Assembly (NCBI RefSeq): GCF_018398875.1
Contig: NZ_JAGWDK010000011.1
Coordinates: 214,887 to 278,886 of the forward strand
Source of the DNA: Bradyrhizobium sp. sGM-13
GTDB taxonomy: Bacteria; Pseudomonadota; Alphaproteobacteria; Rhizobiales; Xanthobacteraceae
DNA: 64,000 bases
Reading direction: 5' to 3'
Shown: positions 53,469 through 61,780 of the stretch, one piece after another
Layout: the number at the start of each line of letters is the position of its first letter
How positions within the stretch are numbered: the first letter of the stretch is position 1
The notes under the pieces: generated by a model
The model's database searches: none
What the model was told of the DNA's origin: nothing
What the model saw: the letters and a program-made list of their open reading frames with translations, nothing else
Position numbers and translations under genes: made by a program

Positions 53469-54437
53469 ATGTTCAGACGTAGCCATTTGGCGACCGCTAT
53501 TGCTGCCTTCATGCTGATATCCGCAGCCGCCGGCGCGCAAGAATATCCCACCAAGCCGATTACGCTGATCGTCCCGTGGCCGGCCGGCGGCTCGACCGAC
53601 ATCTCGATGCGCGCGATCGCCGAAAGCGCTTCCAAGGTGCTGGGACAGCCGATCGCCATCGACAACAAGGCTGGCGGTAGCGGCACCGTCGGCCCGGCCA
53701 CTATGGCGGCAGGCGCCAAGCCTGACGGTTACACCATCGCACAGATTCCGATCACGGTGTTTCGGCTGCCGCTGATGCAGGAAGTGTCGTGGGATCCGGC
53801 CAAGGACTTCACCTATATCGTCCACCTCACCGGCTACACGTTCGGCGTTACCACCAGCGCCGAGTCGCCCTTCAAGACGTGGAAGGACGTTGTCGACTAC
53901 GCCAAGCAGAATCCCGGTAAGGTGACCTATGCGACGCCGGGCGCCGGCACATCGCTGCATATCGGCATGGAGCAGATCGCGTCCCTGGCCGGCATCAAGC
54001 TCACCCAGGTTCCTTTCAAGGGCGGCGCGGAAACCAACGCCGCGGTGCTGGGACAGCACACGATGCTGCAGGCGGATTCAACGGGATGGCGACCGCTGGT
54101 CGACGCCGGCAAGCTGCGGCTCCTGATGGTGTGGACCTCGGCGCGTTCGCCGAATTATCCCGACGTGCCGACGCTGAAGGAGCTCGGCTATCCCATGGTC
54201 TATGACTCGCCATTCGGCATCGCCGGACCGAAAGGCATGGACCCGAAGATCGTCGCCAAGCTGCACGACGCATTCAAGAAGGCGCTGGACGATCCGGCCG
54301 TGATCGCGACGCTGGCGAAATTCGACATGGTGCCCAGTTACAAGAGCACCGAGGACTACAAGAAGTTCGTCGTCGAAGTTACCGAGTCAGAGCGCAAGGT
54401 GGTCGACAAGCTCGGTCTGGCGAAAAAGACGAACTAG
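53469..54437 (+). CDS. tctC: Tripartite tricarboxylate transporter binding protein TctC
   Basis: 322 residues from ATG 53469, spaced 9 bases from GGGGAG; a GTG at 53460 sits too close to it. The signal peptide is about 1-22. Bug fold: PITLIVPWPAGGSTDISMRA near residue 28, GQPIAIDNKAGGSGTVGPAT near 60 and TLKELGYPMVYDSPFGIAGP near 235. It binds a carboxylate in the periplasm for TctA/TctB encoded next. Repeats (about 150 bases) separate it from tctB. Confidence 0.93.
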   Translation: MFRRSHLATAIAAFMLISAAAGAQEYPTKPITLIVPWPAGGSTDISMRAIAESASKVLGQPIAIDNKAGGSGTVGPATMAAGAKPDGYTIAQIPITVFRLPLMQEVSWDPAKDFTYIVHLTGYTFGVTTSAESPFKTWKDVVDYAKQNPGKVTYATPGAGTSLHIGMEQIASLAGIKLTQVPFKGGAETNAAVLGQHTMLQADSTGWRPLVDAGKLRLLMVWTSARSPNYPDVPTLKELGYPMVYDSPFGIAGPKGMDPKIVAKLHDAFKKALDDPAVIATLAKFDMVPSYKSTEDYKKFVVEVTESERKVVDKLGLAKKTN

Positions 54438-54446
54438 CCGCAATCG

Positions 54447-54595
54447 TGTCCCGGACGCGGTGCAGCGCGTTTGCGCTGCTCCGCAGAGCCGGGACCCATG
54501 ACGCCAGCCGTGGACCCCACCTCTGCAGCGCAACGTCATAGCGCGTCAAGGCGCGCGTAAACGCGTTAACGGCGCTGCACTGCGTCCGGGGAACG
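54447..54595. repeat. Palindromic repeat, GTCCCGGACGC family
   Basis: GTGTCCCGGACGCGGTGCAGCG (54446) and CTGCACTGCGTCCGGGGAAC (to 54594) flank TGCGCT and GGCGCGCG segments. A related, less complete element is at 61491-61595. Confidence 0.6.
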
Positions 54596-54611
54596 CCTGA
54601 GAGAGTTTCGC

Positions 54612-55097
54612 ATGAGTAACGACAGTGACGTCAAATTCCGCCTCAACAATTCCGAGCTGTGGGGCGGACTGATCGGGCTTGCGCTCGGCGGCTTTGTGAT
54701 CTGGTCCGGGCTCAAGCTGAAGCTCGGCACCATCAACGATCCCGGCGCCGGCTTCGTGCTGTTCTATACCGGCATCCTGATGTGCCTGTTCGCTACCTCG
54801 ATCATCATCGCCGCATTGACCGAGGGCGGGCCGACCTTCGGCTCGCGCTGGATGAACACGCGCTGGACCAAGCCGCTGCTCGTCATCGTCTGCCTCGTCG
54901 CGTTTTCGTTCGCGCTCAACCCGCTCGGCTTCCTATTGTCCTCGATTCCGCTGATGCTCTTGTTGTTGCGCGTGGTCGATCCGGTGCGCTGGTCGCTGGC
55001 CATTCCGATTGCCGTGCTGGTTCCGCTGGGCATGTGGTGGATCCTCAAACGCCTGCTCCTGATCCAGTTGCCCTCCGGCATTTTCGAAATCGGTTGA
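54612..55097 (+). CDS. tctB: Tripartite tricarboxylate transporter small membrane protein TctB
   Basis: 161 residues with four predicted membrane helices (about 18-38, 48-70, 88-105, 118-150). LGGFVIWSGLKLKLGTINDPGAG near 24 fits TctB. It is required with TctA for uptake but has no known catalytic site. It precedes tctA by 7 bases. Confidence 0.88.
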   Translation: MSNDSDVKFRLNNSELWGGLIGLALGGFVIWSGLKLKLGTINDPGAGFVLFYTGILMCLFATSIIIAALTEGGPTFGSRWMNTRWTKPLLVIVCLVAFSFALNPLGFLLSSIPLMLLLLRVVDPVRWSLAIPIAVLVPLGMWWILKRLLLIQLPSGIFEIG

Positions 55098-55104
55098 TCG
55101 CGCC

Positions 55105-56613
55105 ATGGATACACTCGTCAATGTCGCCCATGGCTTCGGCGTCGCCCTGCAGCCCATCAATCTGATCTACTGCTTCATCGGCGTGTTCATCGGCACGCTG
55201 GTCGGCGTGCTGCCCGGTATCGGTCCGATCTCGGCGATGTCGCTGCTATTGCCGATCACGCTGTCGGGCACACCGGAGTCCGGCATCATCATGATGGCCG
55301 GCATCTATTACGGCTCGATGTATGGCGGCTCCACCACATCGATCCTGGTCAACATTCCCGGAGAGGCCGCTTCCGTCGTCACCTGTATCGATGGCCACCA
55401 GATGGCCAAGAAGGGGCGCGCCGGTCCGGCGCTCGGCATCGCCGCGTTCGGCTCGTTCTTCGCCGGCACCTTCGCGCTGATCGCGCTGATGCTGGTGGCG
55501 CCAAAGCTCGCCAGCGTCGCGATCGCGTTCGGACCGGCCGAATATTTCAGCCTGATGGTGCTCGGCCTCGTCGTCTTGACCTTCCTGACGCAGGGCTCGA
55601 TGGCGAAGGCGCTGTTGATGGCCTGCATCGGCGTCGTGCTCGGCGTGGTCGGGCTCGACAGCATCACCGCGCAGCCGCGCCTGACCTTCGGCCGGGTGGA
55701 GCTGATCGACGGCATCGGCCTCGTTCCTGTGGTGATGGGCCTGTTCGGCGTCGCCGAAGTACTGCTCAACACCGAGCAGGTCATCAAACGCGACATCATC
55801 AACACCAAGATCACGCACCTGCTTCCGAGCAGGGAGGACTGGAAGGTCAGTACCGGCCCGATGTCGCGCGGAACGATCCTTGGATTTTTCCTCGGCATTC
55901 TGCCCGGCGGCGGCGCGGTGATCTCCTCCTTTGCGTCCTATGCTCTGGAAAAGCGGCTGTCCAAGACACCGGAGCGCTTTGGCACCGGCGCGATCGAGGG
56001 CGTCGCAGGTCCCGAAGCCGCCAACAACGCGGCCGCTGGCGGCGCCTTCATTCCGCTGATGACGCTCGGCATTCCGCCGAATGTGGTGATGGCGCTGTTG
56101 CTCGGCGCCTTCGTCATTCACGGCCTGCAGCCCGGCCCCTTGATGATCACGCAGAATCCCGGCCTGTTCTGGGGCATCGTCGCCAGCATGTATATCGGCA
56201 ATCTGATGCTGCTCGTGCTCAACCTGCCGATGATCGGGATGTGGGTTCAGCTTCTCAAGCTGCCCTATAACGTCCTGTTCCCGCTAATCATCCTGTTCAC
56301 CATCATCGGCGTCTACTGCTCCAGCAACAACGTGTTCGACGTCCACGTGATGATCGCGTTCGGCGTGATCGGCTATTTCATGCGCAAGCTCGGTTACGAG
56401 CCGGCGCCGCTGGTGCTGGCCTTCGTGCTGGGGCCAATGCTAGAGAACAATCTGCGCAAGTCGCTGATCCTGTCGCAGGGCGATCTCATGACCTTCGTGG
56501 AACGGCCGATCTCGGCCGTATGCCTGACGTTCGCCTTGGTGTTGCTCGTCGCGCCGCTGCTGCCGGCGCTGCGCAAGAAGCGCGAAATGGTCGCTCTGGA
56601 CGAAGAGGCTTAG
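55105..56613 (+). CDS. tctA: Tripartite tricarboxylate transporter large permease TctA
   Basis: 502 residues with about 11-12 helices and the conserved GVLPGIGPISAMSLLLPITL near 35, GIYYGSMYGGSTTSILVNIPGE near 66 and GIPPNVVMALLLGAFVIHGL near 330. It is the main transport channel of the tctCBA system, driven by ion or proton gradients. The stop overlaps the convergent M20 peptidase by four bases. Confidence 0.95.
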   Translation: MDTLVNVAHGFGVALQPINLIYCFIGVFIGTLVGVLPGIGPISAMSLLLPITLSGTPESGIIMMAGIYYGSMYGGSTTSILVNIPGEAASVVTCIDGHQMAKKGRAGPALGIAAFGSFFAGTFALIALMLVAPKLASVAIAFGPAEYFSLMVLGLVVLTFLTQGSMAKALLMACIGVVLGVVGLDSITAQPRLTFGRVELIDGIGLVPVVMGLFGVAEVLLNTEQVIKRDIINTKITHLLPSREDWKVSTGPMSRGTILGFFLGILPGGGAVISSFASYALEKRLSKTPERFGTGAIEGVAGPEAANNAAAGGAFIPLMTLGIPPNVVMALLLGAFVIHGLQPGPLMITQNPGLFWGIVASMYIGNLMLLVLNLPMIGMWVQLLKLPYNVLFPLIILFTIIGVYCSSNNVFDVHVMIAFGVIGYFMRKLGYEPAPLVLAFVLGPMLENNLRKSLILSQGDLMTFVERPISAVCLTFALVLLVAPLLPALRKKREMVALDEEA

Positions 56614-58007
56614 CGCCGCACCGCGCCGACCGGCGGCTTCTCGCCGAGATCCCAGAACAGCCCTGCCATGATGGCGAGCGCCTCCTCGGTGACCGGCAGC
56701 AGGATGTGCTCGTCCGGCGCATGCTGCGAGCAGCCGGGATAGGAATGCGGTACCCAGATCGTCGGCAGCCCCAGCCCTTCGGCAAACACGTCGTTCGGCA
56801 GTGAGCCGCCGAAATTCGGCAGGATCGCCGGCGCCTTGCCCGTAGTCTTCAGGATCGATTCCGCAGTCCAATTCACCCAGGGGCTATCGACATCGGTGCG
56901 CGAAGCGGCGAAACGTTGCGTGCCGCTGACTTCCACCATCGGAAAGCCGTTGGCGTGCAAATGCGTGCGCACGGCGTCAATGACCTCTTCGTATTTGGTA
57001 CCGACGACGAAACGAAGTTGCAGCACGGCATTGGCGCGTCCGGGGATGGCGTTGGCCGGCTTCTCGATACTGCCGGACGACATCGCCAGAACTTCCAGCG
57101 TATTCCAGGCAAACAGCCGCTCCGCCGGTGACAATCCCTCCTCGCCCCAGTCGGGCGCCAGCGCCGGCTCGTCCGCGGTCGGCTCGATGCTCACATCCGC
57201 AAGCGCCGCGCGGACGGCATTCGAGATCCGCGGCGGTTTGAGTGCGTCAAGCTTCATCCGCCCCTTGCCGTCGACGAGGCTCGCGATGGCGTTGCAAAGA
57301 ATCGTCGCGGGATTGGCGAGCACGCCGCCCCAATTGCCCGAATGGTGGCCGCCTTCGCGCAGATTAACATCGAGATGAATGCGGTTGCCGCCGCGGCAGC
57401 CGAGAAAGATCGTCGGCCGATCGGCCGAGAGCCGCGGCCCGTCGGATGCCAGGAACAGATCGGCTTGCAGCTCCTCGCGATGGGCTTCGCACACCTGCCG
57501 CAGATCGGGCGAGCCGATCTCCTCGCCGGTCTCGATAATGAATTTGGCATTGAAGCCAAGTTTGCCGCCGCGGGTCTCGCGCACCGCGCGCAACGCCGCA
57601 AGGTTGATGCTGTGCTGGCCCTTGTTGTCGGCGGTGCCGCGGCCATAGACGCGCTCGCCCTTGGTCGTGACCTGCCACGGATCGAGATTGTCGCGCCATT
57701 CGCCTTCCATGCCGTCGACGACGTCACCATGGCCGTAGGTGAGCACGGTCGGCAGAGAGGGATCCTCACGATAATCCGCCAGCAGATAGGGGCCCTTGCC
57801 GGTCGGCGATTCGATCAGGCGGGTGGAGAAGTCGAGCGCGGCGAAGGCCGGCTGGAGGTCGTCCACGAGATAGGCGCGCAACGCCTCGCCGCTGCCGGGA
57901 TTCTGGCTTTCGGTCCGATATCCAACCCTGCGACCGAGCTCGGCGAGAAACGCGCCGGAATGAAGATGCTCGCGTACCCGCGCAACCGCGTCGGTTCTAT
58001 CAGCCAT
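56610..58007 (-). CDS. M20-family metallopeptidase
   Basis: 465 residues from ATG 58007 (AAGGGAAAG upstream). Two-metal site: His93 and Asp95 in YGHGDVVDG, Asp127 in TADNKG, Glu162/163 in ETGEEIGS, and the C-terminal HSYPGCSQHAPDEHIL. The dimerisation domain is about 200-335. Members hydrolyse dipeptides, N-acyl or N-carbamoyl amino acids. It is convergent with tctA and divergent from the second LLM oxidoreductase; the substrate is unknown. Confidence 0.92.
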   Translation of the reverse strand: MADRTDAVARVREHLHSGAFLAELGRRVGYRTESQNPGSGEALRAYLVDDLQPAFAALDFSTRLIESPTGKGPYLLADYREDPSLPTVLTYGHGDVVDGMEGEWRDNLDPWQVTTKGERVYGRGTADNKGQHSINLAALRAVRETRGGKLGFNAKFIIETGEEIGSPDLRQVCEAHREELQADLFLASDGPRLSADRPTIFLGCRGGNRIHLDVNLREGGHHSGNWGGVLANPATILCNAIASLVDGKGRMKLDALKPPRISNAVRAALADVSIEPTADEPALAPDWGEEGLSPAERLFAWNTLEVLAMSSGSIEKPANAIPGRANAVLQLRFVVGTKYEEVIDAVRTHLHANGFPMVEVSGTQRFAASRTDVDSPWVNWTAESILKTTGKAPAILPNFGGSLPNDVFAEGLGLPTIWVPHSYPGCSQHAPDEHILLPVTEEALAIMAGLFWDLGEKPPVGAVRR

Positions 58008-58192
58008 ATTTCTTTCCCTTGTTCGCAAACGTGTTGGGGCCGCAACCTATCGGGATAAGCCGCCCGCTGGAAGTGGCAGGGCCCGCCGAATGGGCCTTGC
58101 TAAACGCAGCGAGGATGCAACAATTTCAGGCAACAGCCCGGCGTTTAACCGGGCAAATGCGCAAGGCAACTGCGCGCTGCGAGGTTCGCGTC

Positions 58193-59575
58193 ATGACAAA
58201 GCAAATCCGGCTCAACGCCTTCGCCATGAACTGCGTGGCGCATCAATCGCCGGGGCTCTGGACCCATCCGCGCGATCGCACGCTGGACTACAACGGCCTG
58301 CCCTATTGGCTCGACCTGGCGAAGACACTGGAGCGCGGCCGGTTCGACGGACTTTTCCTCGCCGACGTGCTTGGCGTCTACGACGTCTTTGGCAACAGCC
58401 CGGACGCTGCCCTGCGCAATGCCGCGCAGACGCCGGCCAACGAGCCGCTGATGCTGATCCCGGCAATGGCGGCGGTGACGCAGAATCTCGGCTTCGGCGT
58501 CACCAGCAATCTCTCTTTCGAGCCGCCCTACCCGTTTGCCCGCAGAATGTCGACGCTCGATCATCTCACGGAGGGACGCATCGGCTGGAACGTGGTGACC
58601 GGCTATCTCGACAGCGCCGCCCGCGGCGCCGGTAAGGACAAGCAGACCGCGCATGACGACCGCTACGACATCGCCGACGAATATATGGAGGTGGTGTACA
58701 AGCTCTGGGAAGGAAGCTGGGAGGATGGCGCCGTGCTGCGCGACCGCGCGCACGGGATTTTTGCCGATCCTTCCAAAGTGCATCGCATCCAGCACGAGGG
58801 CCGCAACTACCGGCTCAACGCCATCCATCTTAGCGAGCCGTCGCCACAGCGGACGCCGGTGCTGTACCAGGCCGGCACCTCGCCGCGCGGTCGAAGGTTC
58901 GCCGCCCAACATGCCGAATGCGTATTCATGTCGGGCCCGTCGGCCAAGATCATCGGGCCGCGGGTTGCCGCGATCCGCGCGCTGGCGCAGGAGATCGGCC
59001 GCAATCCGGCTGAAATCCTGATGTTCTCCATGATGACCATCATCCTCGGCCGCACCGAGGCGGAGGCGAAAGCGAAATATGCCGACTATCGGGCGCACAT
59101 CGCGACGGAGGGCGCGCTGGCTTTGATGTCGGGCTGGATGGGCGTCGATTTCTCGAGCTACGACCTCGACCAGGAAGTGCGCCACGTCCAGAACGACGCG
59201 GGCCGCACCGCGCTCGACAACGTCACCCGCGCCGATCCTGATAGGGTCTGGACCGTGCGCGAAGTCGTCGAACATGTCGGTATCGGCGGCGCGGGGCCGG
59301 TCGTGATCGGCACGCCCGAGAAGGTTGCCGACCATATCGAGGCCTGGTTCGAGGAGACCGACGTCGACGGCCTCAACGTCGCGTTCGCCACTTCGCCCGG
59401 CGATTTCGAGGACATCGCCGACATGCTGGTGCCTGAACTGACAAGGCGAGGACGGTACAAGGGCGAATATGCGAAGGGAACGCTGCGCGAGAAGCTGTTC
59501 GGCACAGGCCGCGCCCGGCTGACGGAGCAGCATCCGGCGGCGAGATTTCGCCCGCATGTGCAGGCAGCGGAGTAA
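58193..59575 (+). CDS. LLM-class flavin-dependent monooxygenase, second copy
   Basis: 460 residues from ATG 58193 (GAGG 10 bases upstream; a longer frame to 58019 is artefactual). Same family as the 42.8-kb enzyme but clearly different in sequence. FLADVLGVYDVFGNSPDAAL near residue 55, TSNLSFEPPYPFARRMSTLD near 103 and EGRIGWNVVTGYLDSAARG near 126 mark the NtaA/SnaA/DmoA type. It uses reduced FMN. It lies between the M20 gene and a ThDP enzyme gene. Confidence 0.92.
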   Translation: MTKQIRLNAFAMNCVAHQSPGLWTHPRDRTLDYNGLPYWLDLAKTLERGRFDGLFLADVLGVYDVFGNSPDAALRNAAQTPANEPLMLIPAMAAVTQNLGFGVTSNLSFEPPYPFARRMSTLDHLTEGRIGWNVVTGYLDSAARGAGKDKQTAHDDRYDIADEYMEVVYKLWEGSWEDGAVLRDRAHGIFADPSKVHRIQHEGRNYRLNAIHLSEPSPQRTPVLYQAGTSPRGRRFAAQHAECVFMSGPSAKIIGPRVAAIRALAQEIGRNPAEILMFSMMTIILGRTEAEAKAKYADYRAHIATEGALALMSGWMGVDFSSYDLDQEVRHVQNDAGRTALDNVTRADPDRVWTVREVVEHVGIGGAGPVVIGTPEKVADHIEAWFEETDVDGLNVAFATSPGDFEDIADMLVPELTRRGRYKGEYAKGTLREKLFGTGRARLTEQHPAARFRPHVQAAE

Positions 59576-59582
59576 GTGCTCC

Positions 59583-59705
59583 GTCGTTCCGGGATGGTCC
59601 GAAGGACCAGACCTCAGATGCGCAATTGCGCATCGGGGAACCTCGAGATTCTCCGATGCGCAATTGCGCATCGTAGTTCGATGCTTCGCATCGCCCCGGA
59701 ATGAC
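59583..59705. repeat. Palindromic repeat, GTCATTCCG family (inverted)
   Basis: CGTTCCGGGATGGTCC at the left and CCCCGGAATGACA at the right, with two copies of ATGCGCAATTGCGCAT inside. Opposite orientation to the copies at 22317 and 47026. Confidence 0.7.
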
Positions 59706-59712
59706 AAACCTC

Positions 59713-61377
59713 TCAATTCACCGCATTGCTCACGACGACTTCGATCAGCTTCGCGCCGGGGCGGCTGAAGGCCGACGACAATACGGACTTCAACTGAGAA
59801 GGATCGGTCACCTTCGTCGCTTCCAGACCAAGCGATTTCGCCACGCCGGCAAAATCCACCGGGGGATCCGCAAAATCCATGCCGACGTAATGATCGTCGC
59901 CGTGGAAGGCGAGCAGCCGCTGCTTGATGATGCGGTAGCCGCCATTGTTGACGATGACGAACGTCAGCGGCAGCTTGTGGTTTGCGGCCGTCCACAGCGA
60001 CTGGATCGAGTACATCGAGCTGCCGTCGCCGGAATAACAGACCACTGGCCGTTGCGGATTGGCGAGGCTGACGCCGACGGACGCCGGCAGTCCCCAGCCG
60101 ATGCCGCCTGAGGCGAGCGCATGATACCCGTAGCGGTCGCGATGCGGACGCAGCGCGATTATATGCCGCGACGACGTCAATCCCTCGTCGACCAGGATCG
60201 CGTTGTCGGGCATCGCTTCGACCACCTGCAGCGCCAGCCAGTCCGGATCGATCGGCGAAGTCTCGGCATGTCTCGCAATCTGTTCGACCAGCGGCTTGCG
60301 CCTCGCCGTCCAGTTCTTCGAGGCGAGCGCGTCCAATCCTTGGCTCGCGCGTGCCTGGAGCGCGCTGCCGCCGGCGGCCTTGAGTGCCGGCACCAAGGCG
60401 CGCAAGGTTTCCCGCACGTCAGCCTTGAGCGCGATTTCCGCCCCATAGTTCCTGGCGAGGTCGTGGTCAACCAGTCCGATCTGCACGATCGACAGCCCGT
60501 CCGGCAATGGATCGACTTCGCTGTAGACCGACATCCGCAACGGATCGCCGCCGAGCGCGATGATGAGATCGTACGGCGACAGTGCGTCACGGGCGATCTT
60601 TTGGATGCGCGCCAGCGCACCCATGAAGCACGGGCTCTCCGACAGGAAATGGGCGCCATAGGGCGTCGACGACTGGTAGGCTGGGCAACCCAGCGTTTCC
60701 GCGAGTTGAGCGGCCTCCTGCAACGCATCGCTTTTCACGATCTCGTCGCCAACAATGATCACCGGCCGCTCTGCCTTGAGAATCCGCGCGGTGAGCGCCT
60801 GCAACGATTCCTCCGATGGTTTGACGCGCGTATCGACGCGGGTCGAGCGGCCAAGCTCAATGCCGGCCTCGGAATTGAGGATGTCGCCCGGCAGCGAGAT
60901 GAACACCGGCCCCGTCGGGGGCGTGGTCGCGATCTTGGCGGCGCGGCGCACAATCCGCGGCAGGTCCTCCAGCCGCGTCACCTCCACCGCCCACTTGACC
61001 AAGGGCGCAGCCATCTGCACCAGCGGACCATAAAGCACCGGCTCCGTCAGGCCGTGGCCCTGCTCCTGCTGGCCGGCCGTCAGGATCAGCGGCGTGCCGG
61101 TGAAGCTGGCGTTGTAGAGCGAGCCCATCGCGTTGCCGAGGCCGGGCGCGACATGGACGTTGCAGGCGACGAGCTTGCCGGAGGCGCGGCTGAAGCCGTC
61201 GGCCATGGCGACGACCAGGCTTTCCTGCATCGCCATCACATAGGTGAGGTCGGGATGGTCCTTCAGCGCGTGCATGATCGGCAGTTCGGTGGTGCCGGGA
61301 TTGCCGAACAGATGCGTAACGCCCTCGTCCTTTAGCAGCGCCAGGAATGCCGAACGGCCGGTGATCTTGTTCTTCAT
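59713..61377 (-). CDS. ThDP-dependent enzyme, benzoylformate-decarboxylase-like
   Basis: 554 residues from ATG 61377 (GGGAGG 6-7 bases upstream). Three ThDP domains: catalytic Glu52 (MQESLVVAMADGFSRA), His75 in NVHVAPGLGNAMGS as in benzoylformate decarboxylase, and the diphosphate/Mg motif YSGDGSSMYS...IVNNGGY near 430-465. It decarboxylates a 2-oxo acid or is an acetolactate-synthase-like ligase; the His and loop favour the former. Expected substrates are aromatic or branched 2-oxo acids. Confidence 0.9.
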   Translation of the reverse strand: MKNKITGRSAFLALLKDEGVTHLFGNPGTTELPIMHALKDHPDLTYVMAMQESLVVAMADGFSRASGKLVACNVHVAPGLGNAMGSLYNASFTGTPLILTAGQQEQGHGLTEPVLYGPLVQMAAPLVKWAVEVTRLEDLPRIVRRAAKIATTPPTGPVFISLPGDILNSEAGIELGRSTRVDTRVKPSEESLQALTARILKAERPVIIVGDEIVKSDALQEAAQLAETLGCPAYQSSTPYGAHFLSESPCFMGALARIQKIARDALSPYDLIIALGGDPLRMSVYSEVDPLPDGLSIVQIGLVDHDLARNYGAEIALKADVRETLRALVPALKAAGGSALQARASQGLDALASKNWTARRKPLVEQIARHAETSPIDPDWLALQVVEAMPDNAILVDEGLTSSRHIIALRPHRDRYGYHALASGGIGWGLPASVGVSLANPQRPVVCYSGDGSSMYSIQSLWTAANHKLPLTFVIVNNGGYRIIKQRLLAFHGDDHYVGMDFADPPVDFAGVAKSLGLEATKVTDPSQLKSVLSSAFSRPGAKLIEVVVSNAVN

Positions 61378-61780
61378 TTTTCCTCCCGCCCGCCGCTTCG
61401 TTGACGTGCGGGGTAGAGGCAGATGACCAAACTTGAAGCGCGTAAGCAATGGATCGCGGTCATGGCTGCTCTGCACAGGCCATTTTCCGTGTCCCCGACG
61501 CCGTGCAGCGCGGCAGCGGCACACCGCGGGACCCGGACAAAAAACGCGAAAACAACCCCATGCAAAGTAGAATGGGACCCGGCTCGCAGCACTCAGGCCG
61601 CTTGCCTCCGAAGCACAAGATGGTCCGTCGCCACGGCCTCATCCCGCTCTAGGCCGTGTTCTCATTAAGCGACTGACTGATGTCCGCTCAACCCTCAACA
61701 GCGGCGGAATAGCGGACACAGCCCGATGTCGTAGAAGTGCCAGAAGCGGAACTTCGCGGCTTGCCACTAAGCAAGTAGCT
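61378..61780. other. Intergenic region with repeat remnants
   Basis: Gap of 403 bases. It holds a GTCCCCGACGCCGTGCAGCG element (61491) like that at 54447, and a small dyad GTCCGCT...AGCGGAC (61682-61717). No gene is credible; short frames here are in repeat sequence. Confidence 0.45.

Noticed and set aside
58145..59995. A 616-residue open frame opposite the second LLM gene
   Set aside because: Antisense to a clear flavin monooxygenase; it also crosses a palindromic repeat.
60121..61335. A 404-residue open frame opposite the ThDP enzyme
   Set aside because: No family features, Arg/Gln-rich, antisense to a strongly conserved enzyme.
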